Assembly: GCF_024704835.1 (NCBI RefSeq)
Contig: NZ_JAMXBE010000004.1
Coordinates: 1 to 64,000, forward strand
From: Parapedobacter tibetensis
Lineage (GTDB): Bacteria > Bacteroidota > Bacteroidia > Sphingobacteriales > Sphingobacteriaceae
Direction of reading: 5' to 3'
DNA: 64,000 nucleotides
Every line of letters starts with the position of its first letter. The first letter of the stretch is position 1. Position numbers and translations under genes: made by a program. The notes beneath the pieces are model-generated. The model saw nothing but the letters and a program-made list of their open reading frames with translations, was not told where the DNA came from and did not search any database. This document shows, piece by piece, positions 17,287 to 25,862 of this stretch.

Positions 17287-18840
17287 TTATCTGGTTAACC
17301 AATATTCATTTAATACCATACGTGGGTTGTTATTGCGTGCCGATGGGTCAATGGGCCAAGTCCACGCCCGCCTATTGTATTGATCGGAGTTCAATGGGTT
17401 ACGGGCAAAAGTGGGGTTCATGATGCGCTGCGTACGTACCAGGTCGAAGTATCGGTGCCCTTCGCCAAACAGTTCGCGGCAGCGCTCCCAAAAGATGAAA
17501 TCCTTGAGTTCCTGACCGCCTCCACCACCGTAGGGTGTTGCTTCCGCCCGTTCGCGAATCATATTGAGCGAGGCGATAGCCTCATTGTCGCGCGCAAGTT
17601 CTGCCAGCGCTTCGGCGTGCAATAAGATGGCGTCTGGATAACGAAAGATCAGGAATGTATTGTCGGGGTTGCGGTCTTCATTGCCGGAAGCATATACGTT
17701 GAACGCAAATTTGACCGCAATGAACTGCCCACTGTTGGAGAGCATGTCCTCAAACCAGAAATCAGCCCGTTTATCGGCCACAGCTGATGGATATAGACGT
17801 GCCATGTAGGTATCGATATAATAGCAATGGCTGATCTGGTTGTTGAAGCGAGGGAACTTGTAGGGCCAACGCAGGAAATGGTCGCCAAAAGGGGACAGGG
17901 CAGCGTTATTATCCTGGTAATTGATACTCCGGTAAAACTCAAACAAGCTCTCGTCTGAGCGCCCTTTCATTACGGTACTCCAGCCCTCTTCGGTAAGCGG
18001 GTACAAGCGGTAGGTATTGCTCTGAATCAGTTCGGTACCGAGGCTGGCAACTTCCCGGAAGTAGCCTTCGCGATTATTGCGGTCAAACCCGGCATTCCAC
18101 ATGTTCATGTGCATCAGCAGCGCGATGATGCTGCCCCGCGAAGCCCGTGCACCTTTGAGCGCCGGATCGGCATGCGCCCAGGGCATATTGTCCTTGTGGG
18201 GTTTCAAATCAGCTATGCACTTATTCAGCACAGATACCATGCCTTCGCGTGGTAGCGATTCGGCGTTATAGGGGGTGGTGTAGTACACGACATCCCCGTA
18301 TAGGCGTACCATCCACCAGTATGCAAAACAACGCATGAACGTGGCTTCCGCGATATAACGCTGCTTATCCACATCACTGACGCCGGGAATACCTTCTTCC
18401 AGTTTGTTGACGAGGATATTGGCTGTTTGAATCACTTGATAGTAGCGGGTCCAATTGGTTACCCGCTCATAATGGTACCATTCCCAAGGCGCGCTGGGAT
18501 CCATGGCATACAATAGGTCGTTTTCACCCAGCACCTCCACCACACGACGGGCTGAGTAGCCGTTTGCACCCGGCGACGCGATGATTTCACCAGACCGGGC
18601 TTCGCCGATGCCGCCCATGATCCACCCCTCGTTGATTTTATCAAAAAACATGCTGTACATGTTGGCCACATTGCTCTCTACATCGTCTATAGAGCGGTAA
18701 AAGTTGTTGCCCGTGAGTCGGTCAACCGGCTCTACGGTTAAAAATTCCTTACAGGAAAAGCAGCACAATGTCAGGGCAAGGACACCAATGGCGCCTGCTA
18801 TTTTCTTGTTTCTCATTATTTTTACACTATTCATGATCAT
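17287..18840 (-). CDS. RagB/SusD-family lipoprotein
   Basis: About 517 residues, starting MIMNSVKIMRNKKIAG with lipobox FSC before KEFLTVEPVDRLTGNNFY. The body shows SusD hallmarks: RYIAEATFMRCFAYWWMVRL with YGDVVYYTTP, AILLHAEALAELARDNEA, and FIFWERCRELFGEGHRYFDL. It ends with the usual NPRMVLNEYW type. ATG at 18840 is chosen because it follows the SusC stop by 7 nt; an earlier ATG would overlap SusC. It is the ligand-capturing surface lipoprotein of the second SusC/SusD pair. The ligand is unknown. Confidence 0.92.
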   Translation of the reverse strand: MIMNSVKIMRNKKIAGAIGVLALTLCCFSCKEFLTVEPVDRLTGNNFYRSIDDVESNVANMYSMFFDKINEGWIMGGIGEARSGEIIASPGANGYSARRVVEVLGENDLLYAMDPSAPWEWYHYERVTNWTRYYQVIQTANILVNKLEEGIPGVSDVDKQRYIAEATFMRCFAYWWMVRLYGDVVYYTTPYNAESLPREGMVSVLNKCIADLKPHKDNMPWAHADPALKGARASRGSIIALLMHMNMWNAGFDRNNREGYFREVASLGTELIQSNTYRLYPLTEEGWSTVMKGRSDESLFEFYRSINYQDNNAALSPFGDHFLRWPYKFPRFNNQISHCYYIDTYMARLYPSAVADKRADFWFEDMLSNSGQFIAVKFAFNVYASGNEDRNPDNTFLIFRYPDAILLHAEALAELARDNEAIASLNMIRERAEATPYGGGGGQELKDFIFWERCRELFGEGHRYFDLVRTQRIMNPTFARNPLNSDQYNRRAWTWPIDPSARNNNPRMVLNEYWLTR

Positions 18841-18847
18841 ATTGTGC

Positions 18848-21800
18848 TTAAAATTCAACACTTAACCCCAGGTTGTACGTACGGGGTACTGGATAACCGG
18901 ATGAAACGTCGCGTCCCATGTTCGTTACGTTTTCTGGATTTGGTCCTGAATAACGGGAGAAGGTATGTAGATTTTCACCGGATACATATACCCGTAGATT
19001 GGCCAATCCCCAGCGACTTATCCAATCCCGATCGAACATGTAACCAATTACGATGTTGTTGATTTTGAAATAGCTGCCGTCTTCCGCCCACAGGTTTTGG
19101 TCAAACCGAAACGGCTGGATATATCCATATCGCCGGTAATCGTAGGCATAGGGGTATGTGGCCACATCACCCGCTTGCCGCCACATATCAACGTCGTTTA
19201 GGGGCACTACCGCCCTGTTGCCAAACGGGTTGCCCATGAGACCCAGGCGCTGGGCGAGAGCGTTGTTCAGGATGGTTCGCTTACCCGTGATGGAACCATT
19301 GAGGTTGAAGTTAAAGTTTTTATACGTGAGCATAATGGATGCGCCACCAGTAAACAGCGGCTGGGAGTTGCCCGTGCGCCGATAGTCGTTGCCATCCAAA
19401 ATATAATCCCCATTGAGGTCGCGCAGCATGGGGTCGCCCCCTGCAAACGCCACACCATTGGTCTGGTAGCGTAGGCCAGTCACCGGGTCGACCGGTACAT
19501 CGGCATCCGTGGGAAATACGCCATCATTGATGCGCAGGTAGTTGGCCAGGGTAGACCCGCCCACACGGAGGATGACGTGTTGGAGGTGTTCGTTTTGATC
19601 GAACTCCCACCGTATAAATTGTCCGCCGTAGTGTTCTGGTAGTGTGAGTAGCACATCCTTGTTATAGGCACCGGTGAGTGAAAAGGATAAGCTGAAATCG
19701 CTGCTCAACGGAAGCGGGCGCATCATCAGGAACAGTTCGTGCCCGTAATTGGCGATACCCGCACCGTTGCTAAACAGCTTGTTAAACCCGGTGGTGTTGG
19801 GCAACAGCTGTTCGAACAGTTCATTTTCTACCTTTTTATAATAGGTATCATAAATGACTTCAATCTTCCCGTTGAAGAGGGAGAAATCGAGCCCCAGGTT
19901 ATACTGCGTATTGGTTTTGGGTTTCAGATCCGGGTTTGGGATCTGATCAAAATCTAAACCAATCCCCTGTTGACCATTGTAATTGCCTGTGATGTCAAAA
20001 CGGCCGTAAATGCGCTCCAACGTACCGGTAGGGATGATATTTACCCCCCAACTCATGCGGAGTGCGCCATAGTCCAGCCATTCCGAATTTTCGAAGAACG
20101 CCTCTTTGTCAAAATTCCAACGTAGACCAATGGCTGGATTGCGTGCATAGAGGTTTTCAAACCCATTGGCCGATGAACCGTCAAGTCGGTAGGAAAGGTC
20201 GACGACATATTTCTTTTGAAAGTCATACGAAGCGGCGAACGCAAACGAAGCCGAGCGCTCGTCGGTATAGTCGTCTAGCAAGCCACCCCCGCGGGAGTAA
20301 TATCCGTCAAACCCGATGGGGCCTTGCAGCTGGTCGTTCGGGCTCCGTTCCTGGCGGGATACCGAGCTTTGCCGACCTGCGATCCGGAACTCATTGAAAA
20401 AGTTGATAAATAGGTTGTGGCTGTCGTTTAGCGAGGTGGAGTAGTTCAAGCTATTCCGGTTGTACAATTGCGTGGTACGCCCGTTGTACGAATACACCCT
20501 TGCAAATTGGTTGTTGGCGACGGCTGGGGTAAACGTGTCTTCCGTTTTCGATTCAAATTCATAGCTCAAACTGGTACTGGCCCGGAGCCCTTCGATAAAC
20601 ATGTAATTGGCCTCCAGGTTGGATCGGATGAGCCGTGTGGCATTGTCGTTATCTGTACTTAAGGCGGAAGAATGGCTGCCGCCAGCCTGATAAAAGGAAG
20701 GTGGGGGCAGCAGGGTGGAGGATAAGCCGTTTTCGGCGATACCGGTCTGGAGCATACCAACACCATCACCTATGCTTTGCTTACCCATTTGTGCAAAAGC
20801 AGCACCTATGATCTGGAATCGGCGATCGGCCGGCTGGTACTCCATACGGAGGTTGGCATTGTATCGGGTGAATCCAGTGTTTTCGATGATGCCCTGATCG
20901 GTAAAATACCCCAGGTTCGCTTTGTAATTGAACAGCTGGTCGCCTCCATCGATGTGGAGGTTGTGGCTTTGGTTATACCGCGAACGGTAGTAATAATCTT
21001 GCCAGTTGGTCGAATTATTCCAATACGCATTGAGGCTATCCGACAAGAAGCCGGTTTGGGAAATTCGCCAAATGTCAAAATAGTCCAAGGCGTTTCCGTA
21101 GATCTGTTGCAATTTCAATTGGCGTTCGAGGTTGCCTCCCAACGTTTCCCTGAGTTTCGGGGGTGTGCGGACGAAGGAATTGTGCGTATACCGTACACGT
21201 GGAATGGGCGAATTGCCACGTTTGGTGGTGATGATGATGACGCCGTAGGCCGCCATGGATCCGTAGAGCGAAGTTGCTTGCGCGTCCTTCAGGATTTCGA
21301 TGCTGGCAATATCTTCCTGTGGAATGAGGGATAGTGGGCTCATGCCCGGCCCTTGCTGCTGGAAGCCATATTCCGTAGCCCGGTCGGCGTCCATCGGAAT
21401 CCCATCGATGACATATAGCGGTGAGGTGGGTTGCAGGAACGACTGGTCGCCTGAGCCCGTCATCGAAACGGTGGATAACCCACGTATCTGCGTAGAGCCC
21501 CGGAACCCGGGTGCACCCGTATTCAATTGAATGTTCATACCGGGTACACGGCCCTGAAGCAAGCTCTCGATGTTTGCGGTGGGCACATCCGGGAGGTCTT
21601 TGGCGGTGAGACTGAAAGAGGAGCCGGTACTCAGTTCCTTGGAGCGTTTTTGATAGCCTCGGATGACTACTTCCTCCAAAGCACTGGCATCTGGCGCCAT
21701 CTGCACGCGCAGATTGGTGCGGCCCGAACCTGTGTTTTGTGAGGCTTGCTGGTAGCCGATGATCCGGAATACCAAGGGGGCATTAGCTGGTACGGTAAAC

Positions 21801-21988
21801 CGGAAATTGCCGTTTTCATCGGTGGTGCCTAGCGCGCGTGGCGGTTTCCCCACCAACACGGTTACCCCACCAAGGGGTTGCCTGTTTTCGTCGATTACGT
21901 TACCGGTGACCGTTACATTGGTCTGTGCCTGTACATATCCAGTGACGAGGAATGCTACACAAGCGAATATAACGTGTATCGTCTTCAT
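18848..21988 (-). CDS. SusC/RagA-family TonB-linked receptor
   Basis: About 1046 residues. The ATG at 21988 gives a clean signal peptide (MKTIHVIFACVAFLVTGYVQ then AQ). The carboxypeptidase-like domain follows (TVTGNVIDENRQPLGGVTVL), then a plug with GYQKRSKELSTGSSFSL, QIRGLSTVSMTGSGDQSFL and EILKDAQATSLYGSMAAYGV. The barrel ends TYNLGLSVEF. Possible earlier ATGs at 22018 and beyond overlap the upstream gene's end. The plug carries a longer insertion (TSPLYVIDGIPMDADRATEY) before the ILKD motif. It is an outer-membrane transporter energised by TonB, paired with the SusD at 17287. Confidence 0.92.
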   Translation of the reverse strand: MKTIHVIFACVAFLVTGYVQAQTNVTVTGNVIDENRQPLGGVTVLVGKPPRALGTTDENGNFRFTVPANAPLVFRIIGYQQASQNTGSGRTNLRVQMAPDASALEEVVIRGYQKRSKELSTGSSFSLTAKDLPDVPTANIESLLQGRVPGMNIQLNTGAPGFRGSTQIRGLSTVSMTGSGDQSFLQPTSPLYVIDGIPMDADRATEYGFQQQGPGMSPLSLIPQEDIASIEILKDAQATSLYGSMAAYGVIIITTKRGNSPIPRVRYTHNSFVRTPPKLRETLGGNLERQLKLQQIYGNALDYFDIWRISQTGFLSDSLNAYWNNSTNWQDYYYRSRYNQSHNLHIDGGDQLFNYKANLGYFTDQGIIENTGFTRYNANLRMEYQPADRRFQIIGAAFAQMGKQSIGDGVGMLQTGIAENGLSSTLLPPPSFYQAGGSHSSALSTDNDNATRLIRSNLEANYMFIEGLRASTSLSYEFESKTEDTFTPAVANNQFARVYSYNGRTTQLYNRNSLNYSTSLNDSHNLFINFFNEFRIAGRQSSVSRQERSPNDQLQGPIGFDGYYSRGGGLLDDYTDERSASFAFAASYDFQKKYVVDLSYRLDGSSANGFENLYARNPAIGLRWNFDKEAFFENSEWLDYGALRMSWGVNIIPTGTLERIYGRFDITGNYNGQQGIGLDFDQIPNPDLKPKTNTQYNLGLDFSLFNGKIEVIYDTYYKKVENELFEQLLPNTTGFNKLFSNGAGIANYGHELFLMMRPLPLSSDFSLSFSLTGAYNKDVLLTLPEHYGGQFIRWEFDQNEHLQHVILRVGGSTLANYLRINDGVFPTDADVPVDPVTGLRYQTNGVAFAGGDPMLRDLNGDYILDGNDYRRTGNSQPLFTGGASIMLTYKNFNFNLNGSITGKRTILNNALAQRLGLMGNPFGNRAVVPLNDVDMWRQAGDVATYPYAYDYRRYGYIQPFRFDQNLWAEDGSYFKINNIVIGYMFDRDWISRWGLANLRVYVSGENLHTFSRYSGPNPENVTNMGRDVSSGYPVPRTYNLGLSVEF

Positions 21989-22010
21989 GTTGAAGGTATT
22001 GTTTGTCAGG

Positions 22011-23135
22011 TTATTCATCTTCAAACTTTGGTAATTCATTTTTAAAATGGAATACGATTTCCCAATCGCCGGGCCGGTAGATGTTGAAGTCCAAGCCAAA
22101 CGAAGCATAGATAAGTCCCCCGCCGAAGCCCCGCCGCGAATACTCGATATTCACGCTGGCACTGCCGCCGTTAGTGTAAGGTGTCTGGATATTGACCAGT
22201 GGGATGGGATAAGCTACGTCATACTGCACGTATTCTTCGGTTTTCTCGGTATTGAAACCGTGCACCAATTCATTCCAATTGGTTTCGTTGAATTCGTCAG
22301 GGTTTATAAACGTACTATCGTTCGCCATGAATTTAAAGCGGAGGTTATGCCCGTTTCCGCCTTCGAAAGGCCGGATATACACCACCACATCTTTCCTCTC
22401 GTTATTACTTACTAAAAAATTGTTTGAATTGGCACCGACAACCCCGCTCAGGCGTGGCCGAATGTAATCCTGCTTATTGGGATTCCTCGGGTCGATGGGA
22501 TCAGGAGCCGGCTCGCCGGTATAAGGGTTAATGTCATTATACGGAAAGTACGGCCGCTCCCGCCAAGGGACCAACTGGAAATCAGCCAAGTACACTTCCC
22601 CTCCGGAATTGCTTACCTTGAGGTCGAAATGCCTGATGTCTTGCACCAAGTTGCTACTGTCGGTGGGACGGGGCCCGATAAGCTCGTTGGTAGTAGATGC
22701 CCAAAGGATGAATTGCCCCGATTCGCGTACTTCGAATAGTGGGCGGTCTTCCAGGCGCCTTTTGGCTTCGATTTCTTCAAGGGATGCTTCCTCGCCATCG
22801 TAGGCATCAATCCACACATACGTAGGCCGTACCTCGAACAAATCGGTAACCGGACGGCCATCACCATACCGTGCATTAACGATTTCGAAGGTCAGTGGTA
22901 GCGAAGAGTTATCCGAATTGAACTGCCCCATGAGGTTGGTGCGGCCAATGATGGGTTCAAGGAGCTTGGAACCGTAATTGATGTTTTCACTGATGAATTC
23001 TTTCTCCTCAGGCAGGTCTAATGCTTTTTCACAGCCCCCAAGGCAGATCGCACAGAGCAAGGCGCCGATTAGTGCTATGTGGTGCATGGCACCTCTTGGA
23101 GTGTTTATGCTACGCGTTATGTTGTATCTTCTCAT
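22011..23135 (-). CDS. DUF5007-like lipoprotein
   Basis: About 374 residues from ATG 23135 (MRRYNITRSINTPRGAMHHI, then a hydrophobic run ending ICLGGC). The longer frame to 23204 overlaps the upstream stop and lacks a good signal. All-beta in appearance, with motifs RPTYVWIDAYDGEEASLEEI and PLFEVRESGQFILWAST, and a C-terminal strand FGLDFNIYRPGDWEIVFHF. It resembles the Bacteroidota DUF5007 family of unknown function that accompanies fasciclin genes. It probably sits on the cell surface with the SusC/SusD partners. Confidence 0.75.
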   Translation of the reverse strand: MRRYNITRSINTPRGAMHHIALIGALLCAICLGGCEKALDLPEEKEFISENINYGSKLLEPIIGRTNLMGQFNSDNSSLPLTFEIVNARYGDGRPVTDLFEVRPTYVWIDAYDGEEASLEEIEAKRRLEDRPLFEVRESGQFILWASTTNELIGPRPTDSSNLVQDIRHFDLKVSNSGGEVYLADFQLVPWRERPYFPYNDINPYTGEPAPDPIDPRNPNKQDYIRPRLSGVVGANSNNFLVSNNERKDVVVYIRPFEGGNGHNLRFKFMANDSTFINPDEFNETNWNELVHGFNTEKTEEYVQYDVAYPIPLVNIQTPYTNGGSASVNIEYSRRGFGGGLIYASFGLDFNIYRPGDWEIVFHFKNELPKFEDE

Positions 23136-23167
23136 ATGCTTTTTCAAAATATGATCGTTCCACAGTT

Positions 23168-24280
23168 TTATTCTTCTACTTCGTCTGGTGCATTGACCGA
23201 CCAATCTGCCATCTGGAAAGTGTTGCCACTCCGGTTCCTCATGATATTGAGCCGGTAGAACGTGTAGGCCACCTCATTGTTGATACGGTACACCTTCATT
23301 TGGAAACGCTCCTCGAATATTTCGCCCGATCGGGAATCCAGTGTGGTCCAGTTTTCCCCATCGTGCGATCCCTGGAGGTTCCAATCAATCGGATCACGTT
23401 CCGGAAAGTCGTTTGCCGAGGTGAGCGTGTAGGCGCCGGCAACAGCAGATGTATTCAGCTTATATTGCAGCCACGCGCCATTAAAACCACCCAGGAGAAA
23501 CTTGGTTTCCCGGTTACCGTCAAACGCAAATTGGGCTGCTTCAATGGCATTGGGGCCACCTGAGTTTTCGCGTTCGGTGCTCCAGATACCGCCGATGGTT
23601 TGGAACAAGTTTGGCGGTGGCGGGATGTAGGTTAACCTGCTGACAAAATCGCCAAAGCCGAATACGTGATCGTTATTGATGACGTGTACAAACGCGTTAT
23701 TGGTTTCGATGTTAATGGAACCCGTGTTGGTGGTAATCCAGTTGCGTCGGAATTGGCTTTTCTTCGTGTCGCTAAAATCAATGGTCTCCGGTCCGCCATC
23801 GCGGAATCCTGAGGAGGTGGTGCGCGCCAATTTTGCATGCATTGGATAACCATGGCGAATAGCCACTAGGTTAACCCCATCTTGCAACAGCATGGAGTCT
23901 GTGGGGTACTTCCCACGGATGATATACTGTGTAATCATCGTATCCAGGTGCCTCGGATTGATCGTAGCGAGGTATTCCGGTGAGCGGTCTGCCAATAGCC
24001 GGATATTGTTGAGGTTGGTAATGGCTAGTTGGAAGTTTTCATTAGTGAGTGCAAATAACGTGATGTTACTATCACGTAAGGTCGGGGCCAATTCCATCCG
24101 ATCGATTACCTGGATGAGCGAATCGTAGACCCCGGGCTTGCTTTTGAGGTATGCGTAGGTATCGCCATCGAACTGTTTCTCGACAGCCACGGGGTTGTAA
24201 TAGCCTCCGTCTTTGGCACATGCCACTAGTAGTAATCCAAAGAATAGGAGGTAGCCGTATGTATTTATCAATTTCTTCAT
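23168..24280 (-). CDS. fasciclin plus discoidin-like lipoprotein
   Basis: 370 residues with signal MKKLINTYGYLLFFGLLLVA then C. The FAS1 domain (~35-225) includes TYAYLKSKPGVYDSLIQVID, NITLFALTNENF and AFVHVINNDHVFGF. The C-terminal discoidin-like module (~240-365) carries FDGNRETKFLLGGFNGAWLQ and DWNLQGSHDGENWTTLDSRS, plainly related to the tails of the proteins at 10586 and 11683. It follows the first SusD by 13 bp. The fusion of adhesion and surface-binding modules suggests attachment to a matrix or particulate substrate (inference). Confidence 0.82.
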   Translation of the reverse strand: MKKLINTYGYLLFFGLLLVACAKDGGYYNPVAVEKQFDGDTYAYLKSKPGVYDSLIQVIDRMELAPTLRDSNITLFALTNENFQLAITNLNNIRLLADRSPEYLATINPRHLDTMITQYIIRGKYPTDSMLLQDGVNLVAIRHGYPMHAKLARTTSSGFRDGGPETIDFSDTKKSQFRRNWITTNTGSINIETNNAFVHVINNDHVFGFGDFVSRLTYIPPPPNLFQTIGGIWSTERENSGGPNAIEAAQFAFDGNRETKFLLGGFNGAWLQYKLNTSAVAGAYTLTSANDFPERDPIDWNLQGSHDGENWTTLDSRSGEIFEERFQMKVYRINNEVAYTFYRLNIMRNRSGNTFQMADWSVNAPDEVEE

Positions 24281-24293
24281 GATACTCGGATCG

Positions 24294-25841
24294 TTATTGC
24301 CAATATGCGTTTTGTGTCAACTGATCGTTTTGCGTAAGCAGGGCACGCGAAACAGGCCATAAGATACCGCCATTGGTGATGAGCTGGCCAATCATGGGAT
24401 GGCTGGGCCGGATGCGGTTGTACCGCACCAGATCATACCAGCGGTGCCCTTCGCCCATCAACTCGCGTTGCCGTTCGAGGAAAATGGTATTAATGAGGTC
24501 GCCATTGATGTCTTCATTATAGGGGTCCAATCCACGGCGGGTTCGGATTTCATTCAATAGGTTAATGGCACCTTGCCGCTCACCTAGCACCGCCAAGGCC
24601 TCAGCCCTGAGTAGGGTGATGTCTTCCAGACGTGTGAAGACAATCGCGCTGGTGAAAATGCGGAATGACGGATCATTCACTCCACCCATTATGCATTTGA
24701 TCTTGCTGAAGATGGGGTACTTGCCGTTGTAGTTGGAGAAGTAGCGCTCCGAAACCGGCGTACCCAGTGTATCCAGGGCAAACCGCTCATCGCCGGCTTC
24801 ATTGAAGATGGTGATGATAGAATCCTTGGGCAGGTAAATATCGGGGATTTGCTTGTTGACCACTGGTTCGGCTAACGTGAGTTCCTCAATATGGCCAGTA
24901 AATGACGCATCCACGTGCCCCCAGTCAAATGCAAAGCCGAACAACTGGTTGGTTTTCTTATTGAAGAAAAAGCCGTTGGCATCGGTGAGATGGCCCGTAG
25001 ATATATATCCCATGCCGGCTCGCGCATAATCATCCAATACAAACTTGCTGTAATTGGCCGCATCGGGGTAGTTGCCCTGCCAGGCAGCCAGATGGGCTAA
25101 GACGGCATATGCCGTGAGCTTACGGGCCAATGCGCCGTCCCAGCGACCGCTATCTTCATTGTAGTAATCGCCCTGTTGTTGTTCATCGCTGGCACTGTAT
25201 CGGTAAGGAAGGTCCAATGCTGCAGCCAGCATCTCCTGTTCGGCCCAGGCTAGCACTTTGTCCTGGTTTTCACGGGGCTTGTTTTCAAAACTACCATCAT
25301 GGGAGGAAATGATCAACGGCACATCGCCCCAAATGCGTACCATATAGAAATAGGCAAATGCACGCAGGAAGCGGATTTGTGCGATATCTACGGTCATGTT
25401 ATTTACCGAATACCGCAGGTCTTTTTCGCGCACCTCCGGCACACGCTCCAGAAAGATGTTGGCGGAGTTGATTACGGCATACCAGCGCCGCCAGTTGGAA
25501 AGGGCCTCAAGGGATGGATAGGAGGCCGTAAGGTCGTTGGCGATGATGGCACGCAGATCCTGCCGATTAGGGCTGGCGAACTCACCTGCACGGACATCCC
25601 CATATAACCAATGGGCATTGTGGTCGGCCAGTGCGGCACGCATCAGGCCATAGGTACCCATGAGCGCTGCACGGGTATCTTCCAGCGAGTTCCACATGTA
25701 TTTCTCGCCCACGATGCGCGACGAATCGACATCCAGCATCTTTTTGCAGCCGCTCAACAGTAAGGTGAAGGCCACCAATACACCTATGCATAGCGTTGAG
25801 GTGGTAACCAATCTGTTCGTTGTGTATTTATTCATGATCAT
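24294..25841 (-). CDS. RagB/SusD-family lipoprotein
   Basis: 515 residues, starting MIMNKYTTNRLVTTSTLCIG with lipobox LLLSGC before KKMLDVDSSRIVGEKYMW. Family features are QIRFLRAFAYFYMVRIWGDV then PLIISSHDG, ITLLRAEALAVLGERQGAIN, and FLERQRELMGEGHRWYDLVR. It ends in the canonical QLTQNAYWQ. It is the surface binding partner of the SusC at 25863 and the second gene of the operon. The ligand cannot be deduced. Confidence 0.92.
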   Translation of the reverse strand: MIMNKYTTNRLVTTSTLCIGVLVAFTLLLSGCKKMLDVDSSRIVGEKYMWNSLEDTRAALMGTYGLMRAALADHNAHWLYGDVRAGEFASPNRQDLRAIIANDLTASYPSLEALSNWRRWYAVINSANIFLERVPEVREKDLRYSVNNMTVDIAQIRFLRAFAYFYMVRIWGDVPLIISSHDGSFENKPRENQDKVLAWAEQEMLAAALDLPYRYSASDEQQQGDYYNEDSGRWDGALARKLTAYAVLAHLAAWQGNYPDAANYSKFVLDDYARAGMGYISTGHLTDANGFFFNKKTNQLFGFAFDWGHVDASFTGHIEELTLAEPVVNKQIPDIYLPKDSIITIFNEAGDERFALDTLGTPVSERYFSNYNGKYPIFSKIKCIMGGVNDPSFRIFTSAIVFTRLEDITLLRAEALAVLGERQGAINLLNEIRTRRGLDPYNEDINGDLINTIFLERQRELMGEGHRWYDLVRYNRIRPSHPMIGQLITNGGILWPVSRALLTQNDQLTQNAYWQ

Positions 25842-25862
25842 TTCTCGTGCTTATTTCTCTCG

